Assembly (NCBI RefSeq): GCF_005217455.1
Contig: NZ_SZPQ01000022.1
Span: 1-64,000, forward strand
Direction: 5' to 3'
Length of the DNA: 64,000 nucleotides
Source: Martelella alba
GTDB taxonomy: Bacteria; Pseudomonadota; Gammaproteobacteria; Enterobacterales; Enterobacteriaceae
The notes under the pieces were generated by a model. It worked only from the letters and a program-made list of their open reading frames with translations, was not told the origin of the DNA and did no database searches. Each line of letters starts with the position of its first letter. The first letter of the stretch is position 1. Shown here piece after piece: positions 51,078-61,221 of the stretch. The position numbers were made by a program, and so were the translations under genes.

Positions 51078-52259
51078 CTAGACCCGTTTTTTGGTGGCGG
51101 TATCCATCCACACCGCCAGCAGTAAAATCGCGCCTTTGACGATATATTGCCAAAACGTCGACACATCCAGCATACTCATGCCGTTATCGAGGGATGCCAT
51201 GATAAAGGCGCCCATCACCGCGCCGGCCACGCTGCCGACGCCGCCGGCCAGGCTGGTGCCGCCAATGACGCAGGCCGCGATGGCGTCCAGCTCGGCGATA
51301 TTGCCGGCCGAGGGCGATCCGGCCCCCAGACGCGAGCTGAGGATGAGGCCGGCAACGGCCACCATCAGTCCGTTAATGGCGAATACCGCCATCTTGGTCC
51401 GTTCAACGTTGACGCCGGACAAACGGGCGGCATCGATGTTGCCGCCGATAGCGTAGACCCGGCGTCCGAAGGCGGTGCGCGACGCCAGAAACAGCCCCGC
51501 CAACATCAATGCCACCAGGATCAATACCGGCGTGGGGACCCCTTGATAATCATTGAGCAGATATACCGCCCCCAGCACCAGCGCCACGGTAATGACCTGC
51601 CGAAGGAAATCCGCGCTCAGGCCGGGCACGGACAGCCCCATGCGTTGCCGTTTACCGCGCCGGCGCCATTGCATGAAAATAAATAACGCCAGGGCGATGA
51701 CGCCGATGCCCATCCCCGCGCCGTCCGGCAAATAACTCTGGCCTATCTGCGACATGGCCGCCGAGGTGGGCGCCACGGTGGTGCCATTGGTGATACCGAT
51801 CAGGATCCCCCGAAAAGCCAGCATGCCCGACAGCGTAACAATAAACGAGGGGACGCGCCGATAGGCCACCCACCAACCGCTCCAGGCGCCGAGCAGCAAC
51901 CCCAGCACCAGCGTCGCCGTTATGGTCAGCGCCAGCGGCCATTTAAACCAGACATCAAGGATCGCCGCCACGCCGCCCAGCAGCCCCATCAGCGATCCCA
52001 CCGACAGATCGATTTCCGCCGCAACAATCACAAATACCATGCCCACCGCCAGAATGCCGGTGATGGATGTTTGCCGCAACAAATTGGAAATGTTGCGGGG
52101 ACTGATATAGGCCCCTTCGGTGGTAAAGGTAAAGAACAGCATGATGACCACTATCGCGGCCAGCATGACGAAAACCTGCAAGTTTACTGGTTTGCTTTTA
52201 CCGATGCCCGCGGCGGCATTGCCGGCGGACGAACGGCTAGTTTGTGTCATTTTCAACAT
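51078..52259 (-). CDS. xylH: D-xylose ABC transporter permease
   Basis: 393 residues, the E. coli XylH length. About ten hydrophobic segments, with the RbsC/XylH pattern: [40 protein letters not shown], and near the end [20 protein letters not shown]. It starts at 52259, where AGGAG lies upstream, and overlaps the xylG stop. With XylG and XylF it imports xylose. Confidence 0.96.
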   Translation of the reverse strand: MLKMTQTSRSSAGNAAAGIGKSKPVNLQVFVMLAAIVVIMLFFTFTTEGAYISPRNISNLLRQTSITGILAVGMVFVIVAAEIDLSVGSLMGLLGGVAAILDVWFKWPLALTITATLVLGLLLGAWSGWWVAYRRVPSFIVTLSGMLAFRGILIGITNGTTVAPTSAAMSQIGQSYLPDGAGMGIGVIALALFIFMQWRRRGKRQRMGLSVPGLSADFLRQVITVALVLGAVYLLNDYQGVPTPVLILVALMLAGLFLASRTAFGRRVYAIGGNIDAARLSGVNVERTKMAVFAINGLMVAVAGLILSSRLGAGSPSAGNIAELDAIAACVIGGTSLAGGVGSVAGAVMGAFIMASLDNGMSMLDVSTFWQYIVKGAILLLAVWMDTATKKRV

Positions 52260-53781
52260 GGGAGTCGCTCCTCAGCGCCGCTTCCATTACCTGCTCTTGG
52301 GTCAGATTGCGGTTGATTAAATCGGCTTTAATCGCCCCTTGGTGCATGGCCAGTATCCGATCGCTGATACCCAGGACCTCGGGCAGTTCCGACGAAATCA
52401 CGATGATGGCGATCCCTTGCCGGGCCAATTGGTTTATCAGGCGATAAATTTCCTGCTTGGCGCCGATATCGATACCGCGCGTCGGTTCATCCAGGATCAG
52501 GATTTTCGGTTTAAGCAGCAGGCATTTGGCCAAAATGGCTTTCTGCTGATTCCCGCCGCTCAGCCGGCCTATGGCCAGCTCCGGCGAACTGGTTTTCACT
52601 TTGAGCCGGTCGATGGCGTCGCGAACGGCCGCCTGCTCTTCGGCTTCATCAAGGACACCCAGCGTCCCGGTAAATTGAGCCAGCGCCGCCAGGGTAATAT
52701 TGGCGCCCACGCCCATGATCGGGACGATGCCGTCTTTTTTGCGATCCTCCGGGACCATCACCATGCCCGCCGCCAACGCCTGACGGCAATTGGCGAAGCG
52801 AACCGGCCGGCCTGACAACGCGATACGACCGTCCCAGCGGCCGGGATAACTGCCGAACAGGCACTGCGCCAGCTCGGTGCGTCCCGATCCCACCAGCCCG
52901 GCGACGCCGAGAATTTCGCCTTTATGCAGATTGAATGAGGCGTCGCTGACCCGACGGATATGCTGGTTGACCGGATGCCAGGCCGTTACCCCCTCCACCT
53001 GCAGGATCACCTCGCCGACGGTATGCGGATCGCGCGGATAAAGCTCGGTCAGCTCACGTCCCACCATCATAGCGATCAAGTCGCCCTCGCTGAGGCCCTG
53101 AGCGGCGCGTGTGGCGATATGCTTTCCATCGCGGATTACGCAGATCATATCGGAGATGGCTTTGACTTCGCTGAGCTTATGGGAGATGTAAATGCAGGCG
53201 ATATCGTGATTGCGCAAATCATTGACGATATTCAGCAATATTGCGGTTTCATTTTCGGTCAACGACGCGGTGGGTTCGTCGAGAATCAGCAGGCGTACCT
53301 GCTTATTCAGGGCCTTGGCGATTTCCACCAACTGCTGCTGACCCAGCCCCAGGTCGCCGACCCGGGTGTTCGGATCGATTTCCAGCTTCACCTGCGCCAG
53401 CATACGCTGGCAGCGCAGATACATGGCGTCGTAATCCATGACGCCGTATTTGGCCCATTCAGCGCCCAGAAAGATGTTTTCCAGCACCGTCATGTGTTTC
53501 ACCAGCGCCAGTTCCTGGTGGATAATGGCAATGCCGCGCCGCTCGGTATCCCGCACGCTGTGCGCCACCAGCGGCTCGCCGTTGAACTGAATGTCCCCCT
53601 CGAAGGTGCCATAGGGGTAAACCGCCGACAAAACCTTCATCAGGGTCGACTTTCCCGAGCCGTTTTCTCCGCACAGCGACAACACCTGTCCCGGCTCGAT
53701 GCTAAGCGAGACGTTATCGACCGCCTTCACCTGCCCGAACTGTTTGGTGATATTTCGCATTTCCAGAAGAGTAGTCGCCAT
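52237..53781 (-). CDS. xylG: D-xylose ABC transporter ATPase
   Basis: 514 residues with two ABC domains, as usual for sugar importers of this class. The first Walker A is GENGSGKST near 40. The second domain has the altered GLVGSGRTE, also typical. Signature [18 protein letters not shown] and Walker [17 protein letters not shown] are in the second half. 84 bp after xylF. Confidence 0.97.
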   Translation of the reverse strand: MATTLLEMRNITKQFGQVKAVDNVSLSIEPGQVLSLCGENGSGKSTLMKVLSAVYPYGTFEGDIQFNGEPLVAHSVRDTERRGIAIIHQELALVKHMTVLENIFLGAEWAKYGVMDYDAMYLRCQRMLAQVKLEIDPNTRVGDLGLGQQQLVEIAKALNKQVRLLILDEPTASLTENETAILLNIVNDLRNHDIACIYISHKLSEVKAISDMICVIRDGKHIATRAAQGLSEGDLIAMMVGRELTELYPRDPHTVGEVILQVEGVTAWHPVNQHIRRVSDASFNLHKGEILGVAGLVGSGRTELAQCLFGSYPGRWDGRIALSGRPVRFANCRQALAAGMVMVPEDRKKDGIVPIMGVGANITLAALAQFTGTLGVLDEAEEQAAVRDAIDRLKVKTSSPELAIGRLSGGNQQKAILAKCLLLKPKILILDEPTRGIDIGAKQEIYRLINQLARQGIAIIVISSELPEVLGISDRILAMHQGAIKADLINRNLTQEQVMEAALRSDSHVENDTN

Positions 53782-53864
53782 AGTTATTCACCTTTGCAAC
53801 CGCGCCGCCTTATGCGGCGGCGCGGAGGGTTCACGTCACAAACCATCCTCGGCGCAACGGCGGA

Positions 53865-54860
53865 TCAGTTCAGTTCGGACTTTTTATGGAAACCGTCGGC
53901 GATGACGGTGCTGTCAATATTGGATTTGTCCACCGAAATAGGGGTGAGCAGATAAGACGGAACATCCCGCAAACCATTGTTGAGCGTGGCGTTGGATTTC
54001 GGTTTTTCGCCCTTGGCCAGTTCGACCGCGATGAGGGCGGCGTCGGTGGCTTCCTGTTTGATGGGCTTATAGACCGTCATGGTCTGGGTTCCCTGCATGA
54101 TCCGCTTGATGCCGGCCAGATCGGCGTCCTGGCCGGAAATGGCCACTTTGCCGGCCAAGCCCTGCGCCGCCAGCGCCTGGATGGCGCCGCCGGCGGTGGC
54201 GTCGTTGGACGCCACTACCGCGTCGATTTTATTGTTGTTGGCGGTCAGCGCGTTTTCCATGATTTTCAACGCATTCTCCGGTAGCCAGCCATCGACCCAC
54301 TGATCGCCGACAATTTTAATTTTGCCACTGTCAATCAACGGTTGCAGCACTTTCATTTGCCCGGCGCGGAACAGTTTGGCATTACTGTCCACCGGAGAGC
54401 CGCCCATCAGGAAATAGCGCCCCTCAGGCACGCGCTTGACGATACTTTGCGCCTGCAACTCGCCGACTTTTTCATTATCGAATGAAATATAGAAATCGAC
54501 GTTGGCATTATTAATCATCCGATCGTAGGCCAGCACTTTTATGCCCGCCTGTTTTGCCTCGGCGATAACATTACTCAACACATTGCCGTTGTAGGGAATT
54601 ATTACCAGAACATTGACTCCCCGGTCTATCATATTCTCAATTTGTGACATCTGTGTTTGTTCATTGCCGTTGGAGGATTGGACAAACACTTCGGCGCCCA
54701 GGGATTTGGCTTTATCAACAAAAATATCGCGGTCTTTTTGCCAGCGTTCCAGCCGCAAGTCATCCACCGCCATCCCGATTTTAATGGGTTTGGCGAAGCC
54801 CGGCAGGGAGGTTAACACCAGTGCCGCGCAAGCGGTTAGCAGGAGGGTTTTCAGTTTCAT
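53865..54860 (-). CDS. xylF: D-xylose periplasmic binding protein
   Basis: 331 residues (E. coli XylF 330). A signal peptide (LKTLLLTACAALVLTSLPGF, ending at Ala-Lys-Pro) precedes the type I periplasmic sugar-binding fold: KIGMAVDDLRLERWQKDRDI, VLAYDRMINNANVDFYISFD and VAISGQDADLAGIKRIMQGT. Reads divergently from xylA. Confidence 0.97.
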   Translation of the reverse strand: MKLKTLLLTACAALVLTSLPGFAKPIKIGMAVDDLRLERWQKDRDIFVDKAKSLGAEVFVQSSNGNEQTQMSQIENMIDRGVNVLVIIPYNGNVLSNVIAEAKQAGIKVLAYDRMINNANVDFYISFDNEKVGELQAQSIVKRVPEGRYFLMGGSPVDSNAKLFRAGQMKVLQPLIDSGKIKIVGDQWVDGWLPENALKIMENALTANNNKIDAVVASNDATAGGAIQALAAQGLAGKVAISGQDADLAGIKRIMQGTQTMTVYKPIKQEATDAALIAVELAKGEKPKSNATLNNGLRDVPSYLLTPISVDKSNIDSTVIADGFHKKSELN

Positions 54861-55045
54861 CTTTCATTCCTTATGTTGCTCTTATTAGAACACCTTCAGC
54901 ATCTGAGGCTGATGTTTATAGGATAAGAATCAGACCGTTTCGAAAGAACGGCGACGAATTCAGGCCATGGCCGCGGCAATTAACACGGCCGTTATTCATC
55001 ACACCGCTTCATCGTTAGCCGACGGTGGCCCATATTCGTTCCCGG

Positions 55046-55099
55046 CGAGGGCGTCGCCCACGGGTCGCCGCGATACAACTCGAATCATTTAGGGTATAG
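55046..55099. repeat. Dispersed repeat, left arm at xyl
   Basis: CGAGGGCGTCGCCCACGGGT, then CGCCGCGATACAACTCGAAT and CATTTAGGGTATA. It is about 80 percent identical, in inverted orientation, to 55351-55403. Confidence 0.7.
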
Positions 55100-55264
55100 A
55101 GTGGAAAAATGTCACGAGCAATTGCAAATTTTCACAATAGCATTACGATATTTAACTGAAATGTGCTTTCTGTGAGCTATAGCTTATTTTCCCCGTCACA
55201 AAGCGGGCGCGCTCTTTATTTTTTGACATTCACTTGGCGATGATGGTTTTCGCGCCGTAAACCC

Positions 55265-55280
55265 TGTGATCAGACGCACA
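55265..55280. promoter_or_regulatory. CRP-like site
   Basis: TGTGATCAGACGCACA matches TGTGA-N6-TCACA at 9 of 10 key positions. CRP activation of divergent xyl promoters is established in E. coli. Confidence 0.65.
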
Positions 55281-55303
55281 ATTAATAATTTAATGAATCC
55301 ATA

Positions 55304-55322
55304 TGTGAAATAACGTAATTGC
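55304..55322. promoter_or_regulatory. XylR operator-like sequence
   Basis: GTGAAATAACGTAATTGC closely resembles the sequence upstream of E. coli xylA (GTGAAATAACATAATTGA, from memory). It is probably part of a XylR binding site. Confidence 0.55.
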
Positions 55323-55350
55323 TTGTCCCGGGTTCTTATTAACAGAATCT

Positions 55351-55403
55351 TATACTCTCAATATTTCAAGTCGCATCACGGCGGCCCGTGGGTGACGCCC
55401 TCG
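55351..55403. repeat. Dispersed repeat, right arm at xyl
   Basis: TATACTCTCAATATTTCAAG, then TCGCATCACGGCGGCCCGTG and GGTGACGCCCTCG; inverted partner of 55046-55099. Confidence 0.7.
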
Positions 55404-55634
55404 TCAGGAATGAATGCGAACCGTCAACGGCGGGCGTGAGGCGGGAGACGGACGTTTACCATCATTCCCCCGGTTCGCATCAGCATGTGACGGGATGCGC
55501 GGGGAAACCGACACGCCTGCGGCTTGAAGTATGACGAGATAATGATTTTAATCGCCTAATCGTCGGTAAATAACAGGCGCCAAGTCTATTACCGTCCGCT
55601 TCGGAACGGACCCGTATTCTTAGGAGCAATTATA

Positions 55635-56952
55635 ATGTCTCATTATTTTGATCAAGTTGAAAAAATCCGTTTTGCAGGGGCGAAAAGCACCCATCCTCTG
55701 GCTTTCCGTTATTATAATCCGGATGAAATCATTCTCGGCAAGCGCATGGAGGATCATTTGCGCTTTGCCGTCTGTTATTGGCATACCTTCTGTTGGCCCG
55801 GCATCGATATGTTCGGCGTCGGCGCCTTCGATCGCCCCTGGCAGCAACCGGGCGACGCGCTGGGCCAGGCGAAACTCAAGGCCGAGGTGGCTTTCGAATT
55901 TTTCAGCAAACTCGGCGCCCCGTTCTACTGTTTCCACGATACCGATGTCATTCCGGAAAGCCATTCGGTGAAAGACTATCTCAACCATATGGCCGCCATG
56001 CGGGACGTACTGGCGCACCATCAGCAGCAAACCGGCATTAGACTGCTGGGGCACCGCCAATTGTTTCAGCCATCCCCGTTATGGCGCCGGCGCCGCCACC
56101 AATCCCGATCCTGAGGTGTTTGCCTGGGCGGCCACCCAGGTCAATAGCGCCATGGCCGCCACCCAGGCTTTGGGCGGCGAGAATTATGTGCTGTGGGGCG
56201 GACGGGAAGGCTACGAAACACTGCTCAATACCGATTTGCGTCAGGAACGGGAGCAAATCGGCCGCTTTATGCAAATGGTCGTGGAACACAAACATAAAAT
56301 CGGTTTCCAGGGCGCGCTGCTTATCGAACCCAAGCCGCAGGAGCCCACCAAACGCCAGTATGACTATGATGTCGCCACGGTTTATGGTTTCCTTAAACAG
56401 TTCGGATTGGAGAAAGAGATCCGAGTCAATGTGGAGGCCAACCACGCCACTCTGGCCGGCCATACGTTCCATCATGAAATCGCCACCGCTATCGCGCTGG
56501 GTATTTTCGGGTCGGTGGACGCCAACCGCGGCGACGCGCAATCGGGCTGGGATACCGATCAGTTTCCCAATAGCGTTGAAGAGAACGCCCTGGTGATGTA
56601 CGAGATTTTAAAAGCCGGCGGTTTCACCACCGGGGGATTAAACTTCGATGCCAAGGTTCGCCGGCAGAGCACCGACAAATATGATTTGTTCCACGGCCAT
56701 ATCGGCGGTATGGACACCATGGCGCTGGCGTTGAAAGTGGCGGCCAAATTGCTGGAAGACGGCCGGCTCGATCAAATGGTCAAGGCCCGCTATGCCGGCT
56801 GGAACGGCGATTTGGGGCAGAGGGTGTTGCAAGGCAATCTGTCTTTGGCCGATTTGGCGAAATATGCCGAACAGCACGCGCTGGCGCCGACCCATCGCAG
56901 TGGTCAGCAAGAATGGCTGGAAAATATCGTCAACCAGATCATATACGGTTAA
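55635..56952 (+). pseudogene. xylA: Xylose isomerase gene broken by a frameshift
   Basis: The first frame (55635-56114) matches XylA from [20 protein letters not shown] to TGIRLL. It then turns into an unrelated Arg/His-rich tail and stops. The next frame continues the family sequence from the equivalent of TANCF through [37 protein letters not shown] and [12 protein letters not shown] to the end at 56952. Around 56046-56051 the DNA reads CTGCTGGGGCACC, where the family (LLWGTAN) calls for CTGCTGTGGGGCACC. Two bases are therefore missing. Catalytic and metal residues are present but split between frames. AGGAG precedes the ATG. It is either a real inactivation or a sequencing error. Confidence 0.92.
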
Positions 56953-57021
56953 ACCCGGGGGCGGGGGGATCGTTTTCCGCCCCGGCGAATCCCCGCCATC
57001 CCATCTGATAAGGGATACCTT

Positions 57022-58476
57022 ATGTATATCGGGATCGATTTAGGCACGTCGGGCGTCAAAGCCATCTTGACCGACGAGCGGCAGCATATCCTGGCCAGCC
57101 ATACGGAGCGCCTGGCGGTTTCCCGCCCGCATGCGCTGTGGTCGGAGCAGGATCCGCAACAGTGGTGGCAAGCCGCCGATCGGGCCATGTTGGCACTGGG
57201 CGCCCAACACCCTCTCGGCGAAACGCGCGCGCTGGGATTGACCGGGCAGATGCACGGCGCGACCTTGCTTGATGCACGGCACCAGGTACTGCGCCCCGCC
57301 ATTCTCTGGAACGATGGGCGCAGCTTTGCCCAATGCCGGACCCTTGAAGCCGATGTGCTCCGTTCCCGGCAAATCACCGGCAATGTGATGATGCCCGGCT
57401 TTACCGCGCCGAAATTGCGTTGGGTTGCCGAACACGAACCGCGCATTTTCGATCAGGTCGCCAAGGTGTTGCTGCCGAAAGACTATTTACGCTGGCGTAT
57501 GACCGGCGATTTCGCCAGTGATATGTCCGATGCGGCGGGTACGTTATGGCTGGATGTTGAACGGCGCGATTGGAGCGACGAGTTACTGGCCGCCTGCCGT
57601 CTGACCCGGGCTCACATGCCGGCGTTGTTCGAGGGCAATCAATTCACCGGCGTGCTGACCGCGGCGCTGGCCTCCCGCTGGGGGCTGTCGCGGGTACCGG
57701 TGGCGGCCGGCGGCGGCGATAACGCCGCCGGCGCCATCGGGGTCGGATTGTATCGCCGCGGACAGGCCATGTTGTCCCTGGGCACCTCGGGCGTGTATTT
57801 CGCCGTGAGCGATGGTTTTCTCAGTAATCCGGAAAAGGCCGTACACAGCTTCTGTCACGCGCTGCCGGACACCTGGCATTTGATGTCGGTTATGCTCAGC
57901 GCCGCCTCCTGCCTGGATTGGGCAGCGAGGGCCACCGGACTGGGCGATGTGCCGGCATTGCTGGAAGCCGCCGCCCACGGCCGCCAGGACACGCCGCCGG
58001 TCTATTTTCTCCCCTATTTGTCCGGCGAGCGGACGCCGCACAACAATCCCAACGCCACCGGCGCCTTCTGGGGGCTTACCCATGAACACGGTCCGGCGGA
58101 GCTGGCGCGTGCGGTAGTGGAAGGGGTCAGTTTCGGCCTGGCGGACGGCATGGACGCGCTGCACGACACCGGCCTGCGACCGGACAGTATTACCCTTATC
58201 GGCGGCGGCGCCCGCAGCGCCTACTGGCGGCAGCTTTTGGCCGATGTCAGCGGGCAGGCGCTTGATTACCGCACCGGCGGCGACGTCGGGCCGGCGCTCG
58301 GCGCGGCCAGACTGGCGCAGATCGCTTGCCACCCCGATGTCTCCTGGTCGGAATTAATGCCCCCGTTGCCATTGGAAGCCCGCTACACCCCCGATGATAA
58401 ACGCCATGAGGCCTATGGCGAACGACGGCAAGTATTTCAGCGACTCTATCGGCAACTGGCGGATTTAACGGGATAA
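57022..58476 (+). CDS. xylB: Xylulokinase
   Basis: 484 residues, the E. coli XylB length. FGGY sugar kinase: IGIDLGTSGVKAILTD at the N-terminus, ALGLTGQMHGATLLD, GGDNAAGAIGVGLYRRGQAM, and the second domain with LIGGGARSAYWRQLLADVSG. Phosphorylates D-xylulose, the product of XylA. It appears intact although xylA upstream is frameshifted. Confidence 0.97.
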   Translation: MYIGIDLGTSGVKAILTDERQHILASHTERLAVSRPHALWSEQDPQQWWQAADRAMLALGAQHPLGETRALGLTGQMHGATLLDARHQVLRPAILWNDGRSFAQCRTLEADVLRSRQITGNVMMPGFTAPKLRWVAEHEPRIFDQVAKVLLPKDYLRWRMTGDFASDMSDAAGTLWLDVERRDWSDELLAACRLTRAHMPALFEGNQFTGVLTAALASRWGLSRVPVAAGGGDNAAGAIGVGLYRRGQAMLSLGTSGVYFAVSDGFLSNPEKAVHSFCHALPDTWHLMSVMLSAASCLDWAARATGLGDVPALLEAAAHGRQDTPPVYFLPYLSGERTPHNNPNATGAFWGLTHEHGPAELARAVVEGVSFGLADGMDALHDTGLRPDSITLIGGGARSAYWRQLLADVSGQALDYRTGGDVGPALGAARLAQIACHPDVSWSELMPPLPLEARYTPDDKRHEAYGERRQVFQRLYRQLADLTG

Positions 58477-58499
58477 TCCGGTAATCCACACGCTAACGG

Positions 58500-58536
58500 A
58501 CCGGACCTGGGCGTCATCGCCATGGTCCGGTTTTTT
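58500..58536 (+). terminator. Rho-independent terminator after xylB
   Basis: ACCGGACC and GGTCCGGT form an 8-bp stem followed by TTTTTT, 24 bp after the xylB stop. Confidence 0.9.
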
Positions 58537-58643
58537 CATTGGATTTTCTAATGGAATTGCTAGCCAGCGCACACCAAGTCAATTCTTTCCGCTGGTCCCA
58601 GGGTATATGCTGGCTACCGGATGATTGCTTCGAGAATACCCGT

Positions 58644-59822
58644 ATGTTTGATAAACGTTATCGCATCACGTTGTTATTCAATGCCAATAAAGTTTATGAC
58701 CGCCAGGTGATCGAAGGGGTGGGGGAATATCTGCAAGCTTCCCAATGCGACTGGGATATTTTCATTGAAGACGATTTCCGCTGTCGGATCAACCGTATTG
58801 AAGAGTGGTTGGGGGATGGCGTCATCGCCGATTACGACGATAAGGAAATCGAGTTGCTGCTCGGGGGCATACCGGTTCCCATCGTCGGCGTCGGTGGTTC
58901 TTACCAGAACGCCGAAGAGTATCCGGCGGTGCATTATATCGCGACGGACAACCATGCGCTGGTGTCCAGCGCGTTTTCGCACCTTAAGGAAAAAGGGCTT
59001 AATCGCTTCGCGTTCTACGGTCTGCCGCCCAGCAGCGGTAAACGCTGGTCTCACGAACGGGAACAAGCCTTCCGCCAACTTACCGCCCGTGAATATTATC
59101 AGCCCATTGTCTATCAGGGCATTGAAACGACGCCGGACAACTGGCAATACGCCCAGAACCGGCTGGCGGACTGGCTGCAATCCCTCCCGCCGCATACCGG
59201 CATTATTGCCGTCACCGACGCCCGCGCCCGCCACCTGCTCCAGGTCTGCGAGCATTTGAACATCGCCGTCCCGGAGAAGCTGTGCATTATCGGCATCGAT
59301 AACGAGGAGCTGGCGCGCTGTCTGTCGCGCGTGGCGCTGTCATCGGTGGCGCAAGGCACCCGGCAAATGGGCTATCAGGCGGCCAAGTTGCTGCATCAGT
59401 TATTGAATCGCGCGCAGTTGCCGTTGCAGCGGATTCTGGTGTCACCGCTGAAAGTGGTGGCTCGCCGGTCAACGGATTTCCGGTCCCTGCGTGATCCGGC
59501 GGTCATTCAGGCGATGCACTATATCTGCTACCATGCCTGCAAAGGCATTAAGGTGGAACAGGTCCTGGACGTGGTCGGCATGTCCCGATCCAATCTGGAA
59601 AAACGCTTCAAGGACGAAACCGGCAAAACCATCCATAACGCCATTCACGAAGAGAAACTGGAAAATGCCCGCAATCTGCTAACCTCTTCCTCGCTGACCA
59701 TTAACGAAGTGTCGCAGATGTGCGGTTATCCCTCGCTACAATATTTTTATTCGGTTTTCAAAAAAGGCTTTGATATCACGCCGAAAGAATACCGCGACAA
59801 GTTCGTCCAGACGACCTATTGA
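58644..59822 (+). CDS. xylR: Xylose-responsive activator XylR
   Basis: 392 residues from ATG at 58644, exactly the E. coli length; the frame extends upstream to 58539 but E. coli XylR begins at this Met (MFDKRYRITLLFNANKVYDR). The N-terminal two-thirds is a periplasmic-binding-like xylose sensor (VHYIATDNHALVSSAFSHLK; LCIIGIDNEELARCLSRVAL). The last 100 residues are an AraC-type DNA-binding domain (VVGMSRSNLEKRFKDETGKT; MCGYPSLQYFYSVFKKGFDI). Confidence 0.96.
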   Translation: MFDKRYRITLLFNANKVYDRQVIEGVGEYLQASQCDWDIFIEDDFRCRINRIEEWLGDGVIADYDDKEIELLLGGIPVPIVGVGGSYQNAEEYPAVHYIATDNHALVSSAFSHLKEKGLNRFAFYGLPPSSGKRWSHEREQAFRQLTAREYYQPIVYQGIETTPDNWQYAQNRLADWLQSLPPHTGIIAVTDARARHLLQVCEHLNIAVPEKLCIIGIDNEELARCLSRVALSSVAQGTRQMGYQAAKLLHQLLNRAQLPLQRILVSPLKVVARRSTDFRSLRDPAVIQAMHYICYHACKGIKVEQVLDVVGMSRSNLEKRFKDETGKTIHNAIHEEKLENARNLLTSSSLTINEVSQMCGYPSLQYFYSVFKKGFDITPKEYRDKFVQTTY

Positions 59823-59837
59823 ATAAACGCCCGCCGT

Positions 59838-60266
59838 TTAGCGGGTCGTCCGGTTTTGGGCCTTATCCAGCGACGCCTTCCCGTTTTCCCGCGCCTGCAA
59901 CATCTGCGGTAGATGAATTTCTATCCAATCGGCCAGCGCCGCGACCCTGGCGCTGGCCTCCCTGCCCAGCCCGCTCAGACTATACTCCACATGTGGCGGC
60001 TGCACCGGCAGAGCCCGGCGTACGACCAAACCGTCCTCTTCCAGCCATTGCAGGGTCTGGGCCAGCATTTTTTCGCTGACGCCGCCGACTTTGCGGCGCA
60101 GTTCGCCGAAGCGGTGAGTGCCGTGCGACAGGACAATAAGCACCAGTAATCCCCAGCGGCTGGTGAGGTGTTTGAGTATCTCGCGGGAGGGGCAATCGGC
60201 GCTGAGCAATTCGCCCCGCCGCAATCTGCCGGCCAGGGAATCCTCCGACATGGCATGATTTATCAT
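59838..60266 (-). CDS. ytfH: HxlR-family regulator (YtfH-like)
   Basis: 142 residues. Winged helix of the HxlR type: CPSREILKHLTSRWGLLVLI, then RFGELRRKVGGVSEKMLAQT and LQWLEEDGLVVRRALPVQPP. The conserved Cys in the N-terminal CPSR is the redox or ligand sensor position in related proteins such as QorR and YodB. Divergent from the quinone reductase gene, as ytfH is from ytfG in E. coli. GAGGT lies before the ATG. Confidence 0.88.
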   Translation of the reverse strand: MINHAMSEDSLAGRLRRGELLSADCPSREILKHLTSRWGLLVLIVLSHGTHRFGELRRKVGGVSEKMLAQTLQWLEEDGLVVRRALPVQPPHVEYSLSGLGREASARVAALADWIEIHLPQMLQARENGKASLDKAQNRTTR

Positions 60267-60281
60267 CTACTTACCTCAGCG

Positions 60282-60295
60282 TTAGTACTTACTAA
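60282..60295. promoter_or_regulatory. Putative HxlR operator
   Basis: TTAGTA-CT-TACTAA is a perfect inverted repeat; a further TTAGTATA half follows at once. It lies in the 82-bp divergent gap between ytfH and qorB. Confidence 0.6.
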
Positions 60296-60348
60296 AAGTT
60301 AGTATACGCGTTAAAGTAGCTCTTCCATATCCCCATAGGAGAATACGT

Positions 60349-61212
60349 ATGATCGTTGTGACAGGCGCGACCGGCCATCTGGGCCGTCTGGTTGTCAAGG
60401 CATTGCTCAAGACCGTACCGGCGGGAGATATTGTGGCCGCGGCGCGCTCCCCGGATAAAGCCGACGATTTGGCTAAAGCGGGCGTCACCGTGCGGCAGGC
60501 CGATTATAATCGGCCCGAAACGCTGGATACCGCGTTTGCCGGGGCGGACAAAGTTTTACTGATTTCTTCCAGCGAGGTCGGTCGCCGGGAAGCGCAGCAT
60601 CGCGCGGTTATTGACGCCGCCAAACGGGCCGGCGTTAGCCTGCTGGCCTATACCAGCCTGTTGCATGCCGATATCAGCCCGCTCGGCATTTTGGCCAAAG
60701 AACACCGGGTCACCGAAACGCTGCTGCGGGAGTCCGGTCTGCCCACCGTGCTTTTGCGCAATGGCTGGTATAATGAAAACTACGCCGCCGCCATCTCGCA
60801 GGCCCTGGCGCAAAACGCGGTGACCGGCTGCGCCGGCGAGGGGCTTATCTCTTCCGCCGCCCGCGCCGATTATGCCGCTGCGGCCGCCGTCGTGCTGACC
60901 GGCGACGGTCATGCCGGCAAAACCTATGAATTGGCTGGCGACGGCGCGTACACCCTTGCCGAGCTGGCGGCGGAAATCAGCCGGCAATCCGGTACGATGG
61001 TCAACTATGTCAACCTCACCCAGGCGGGGTATCAGGAATTGCTCAAGCAATCCGGTCTGCCGGAACCCGTGGCGGCCATGCTGGCGGATTCGGGCACCGG
61101 GACGTCCCTGGGCGGTTTGTTCGACAATGGCCGGCAATTGAGCGCGCTTATCGGCCGGCCCACCACGCCGATATCGCAGCAAGTGGCCGAGGCGCTGAAC
61201 GCGGCCTCCTAG
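60349..61212 (+). CDS. qorB: NAD(P)H quinone oxidoreductase 2 (QorB/YtfG)
   Basis: 287 residues. NmrA-like Rossmann protein: the N-terminal VTGATGHLGRLVVKALLKTV carries the GxxGxxG nucleotide motif. Later KVLLISSSEVGRREAQHRAV, LAYTSLLHADISPLGILAKE and LRNGWYNENY match E. coli YtfG closely. It reduces quinones using NADPH. AGGAG precedes the ATG. Confidence 0.93.
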   Translation: MIVVTGATGHLGRLVVKALLKTVPAGDIVAAARSPDKADDLAKAGVTVRQADYNRPETLDTAFAGADKVLLISSSEVGRREAQHRAVIDAAKRAGVSLLAYTSLLHADISPLGILAKEHRVTETLLRESGLPTVLLRNGWYNENYAAAISQALAQNAVTGCAGEGLISSAARADYAAAAAVVLTGDGHAGKTYELAGDGAYTLAELAAEISRQSGTMVNYVNLTQAGYQELLKQSGLPEPVAAMLADSGTGTSLGGLFDNGRQLSALIGRPTTPISQQVAEALNAAS

Positions 61213-61221
61213 CCACGGCCG

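Larger units (their letters stand above)
54861..55634. other. Divergent xylF-xylA control region
   Basis: 774 bp with no gene. It contains a CRP-like site (55265-55280), a XylR-site-like sequence (55304-55322) and two inverted copies of the dispersed repeat (55046-55099 and 55351-55403) flanking those sites. A small hairpin (GTCCG/CGGAC, about 55595-55612) lies just before the xylA ribosome site. The gap is longer than the E. coli equivalent because of the repeat material. Confidence 0.6.

Noticed and set aside
56030-56120. Programmed frameshift in xylA
   Set aside because: Xylose isomerase genes are not known to use recoding, and two bases of a conserved Trp-Gly codon pair are simply missing.
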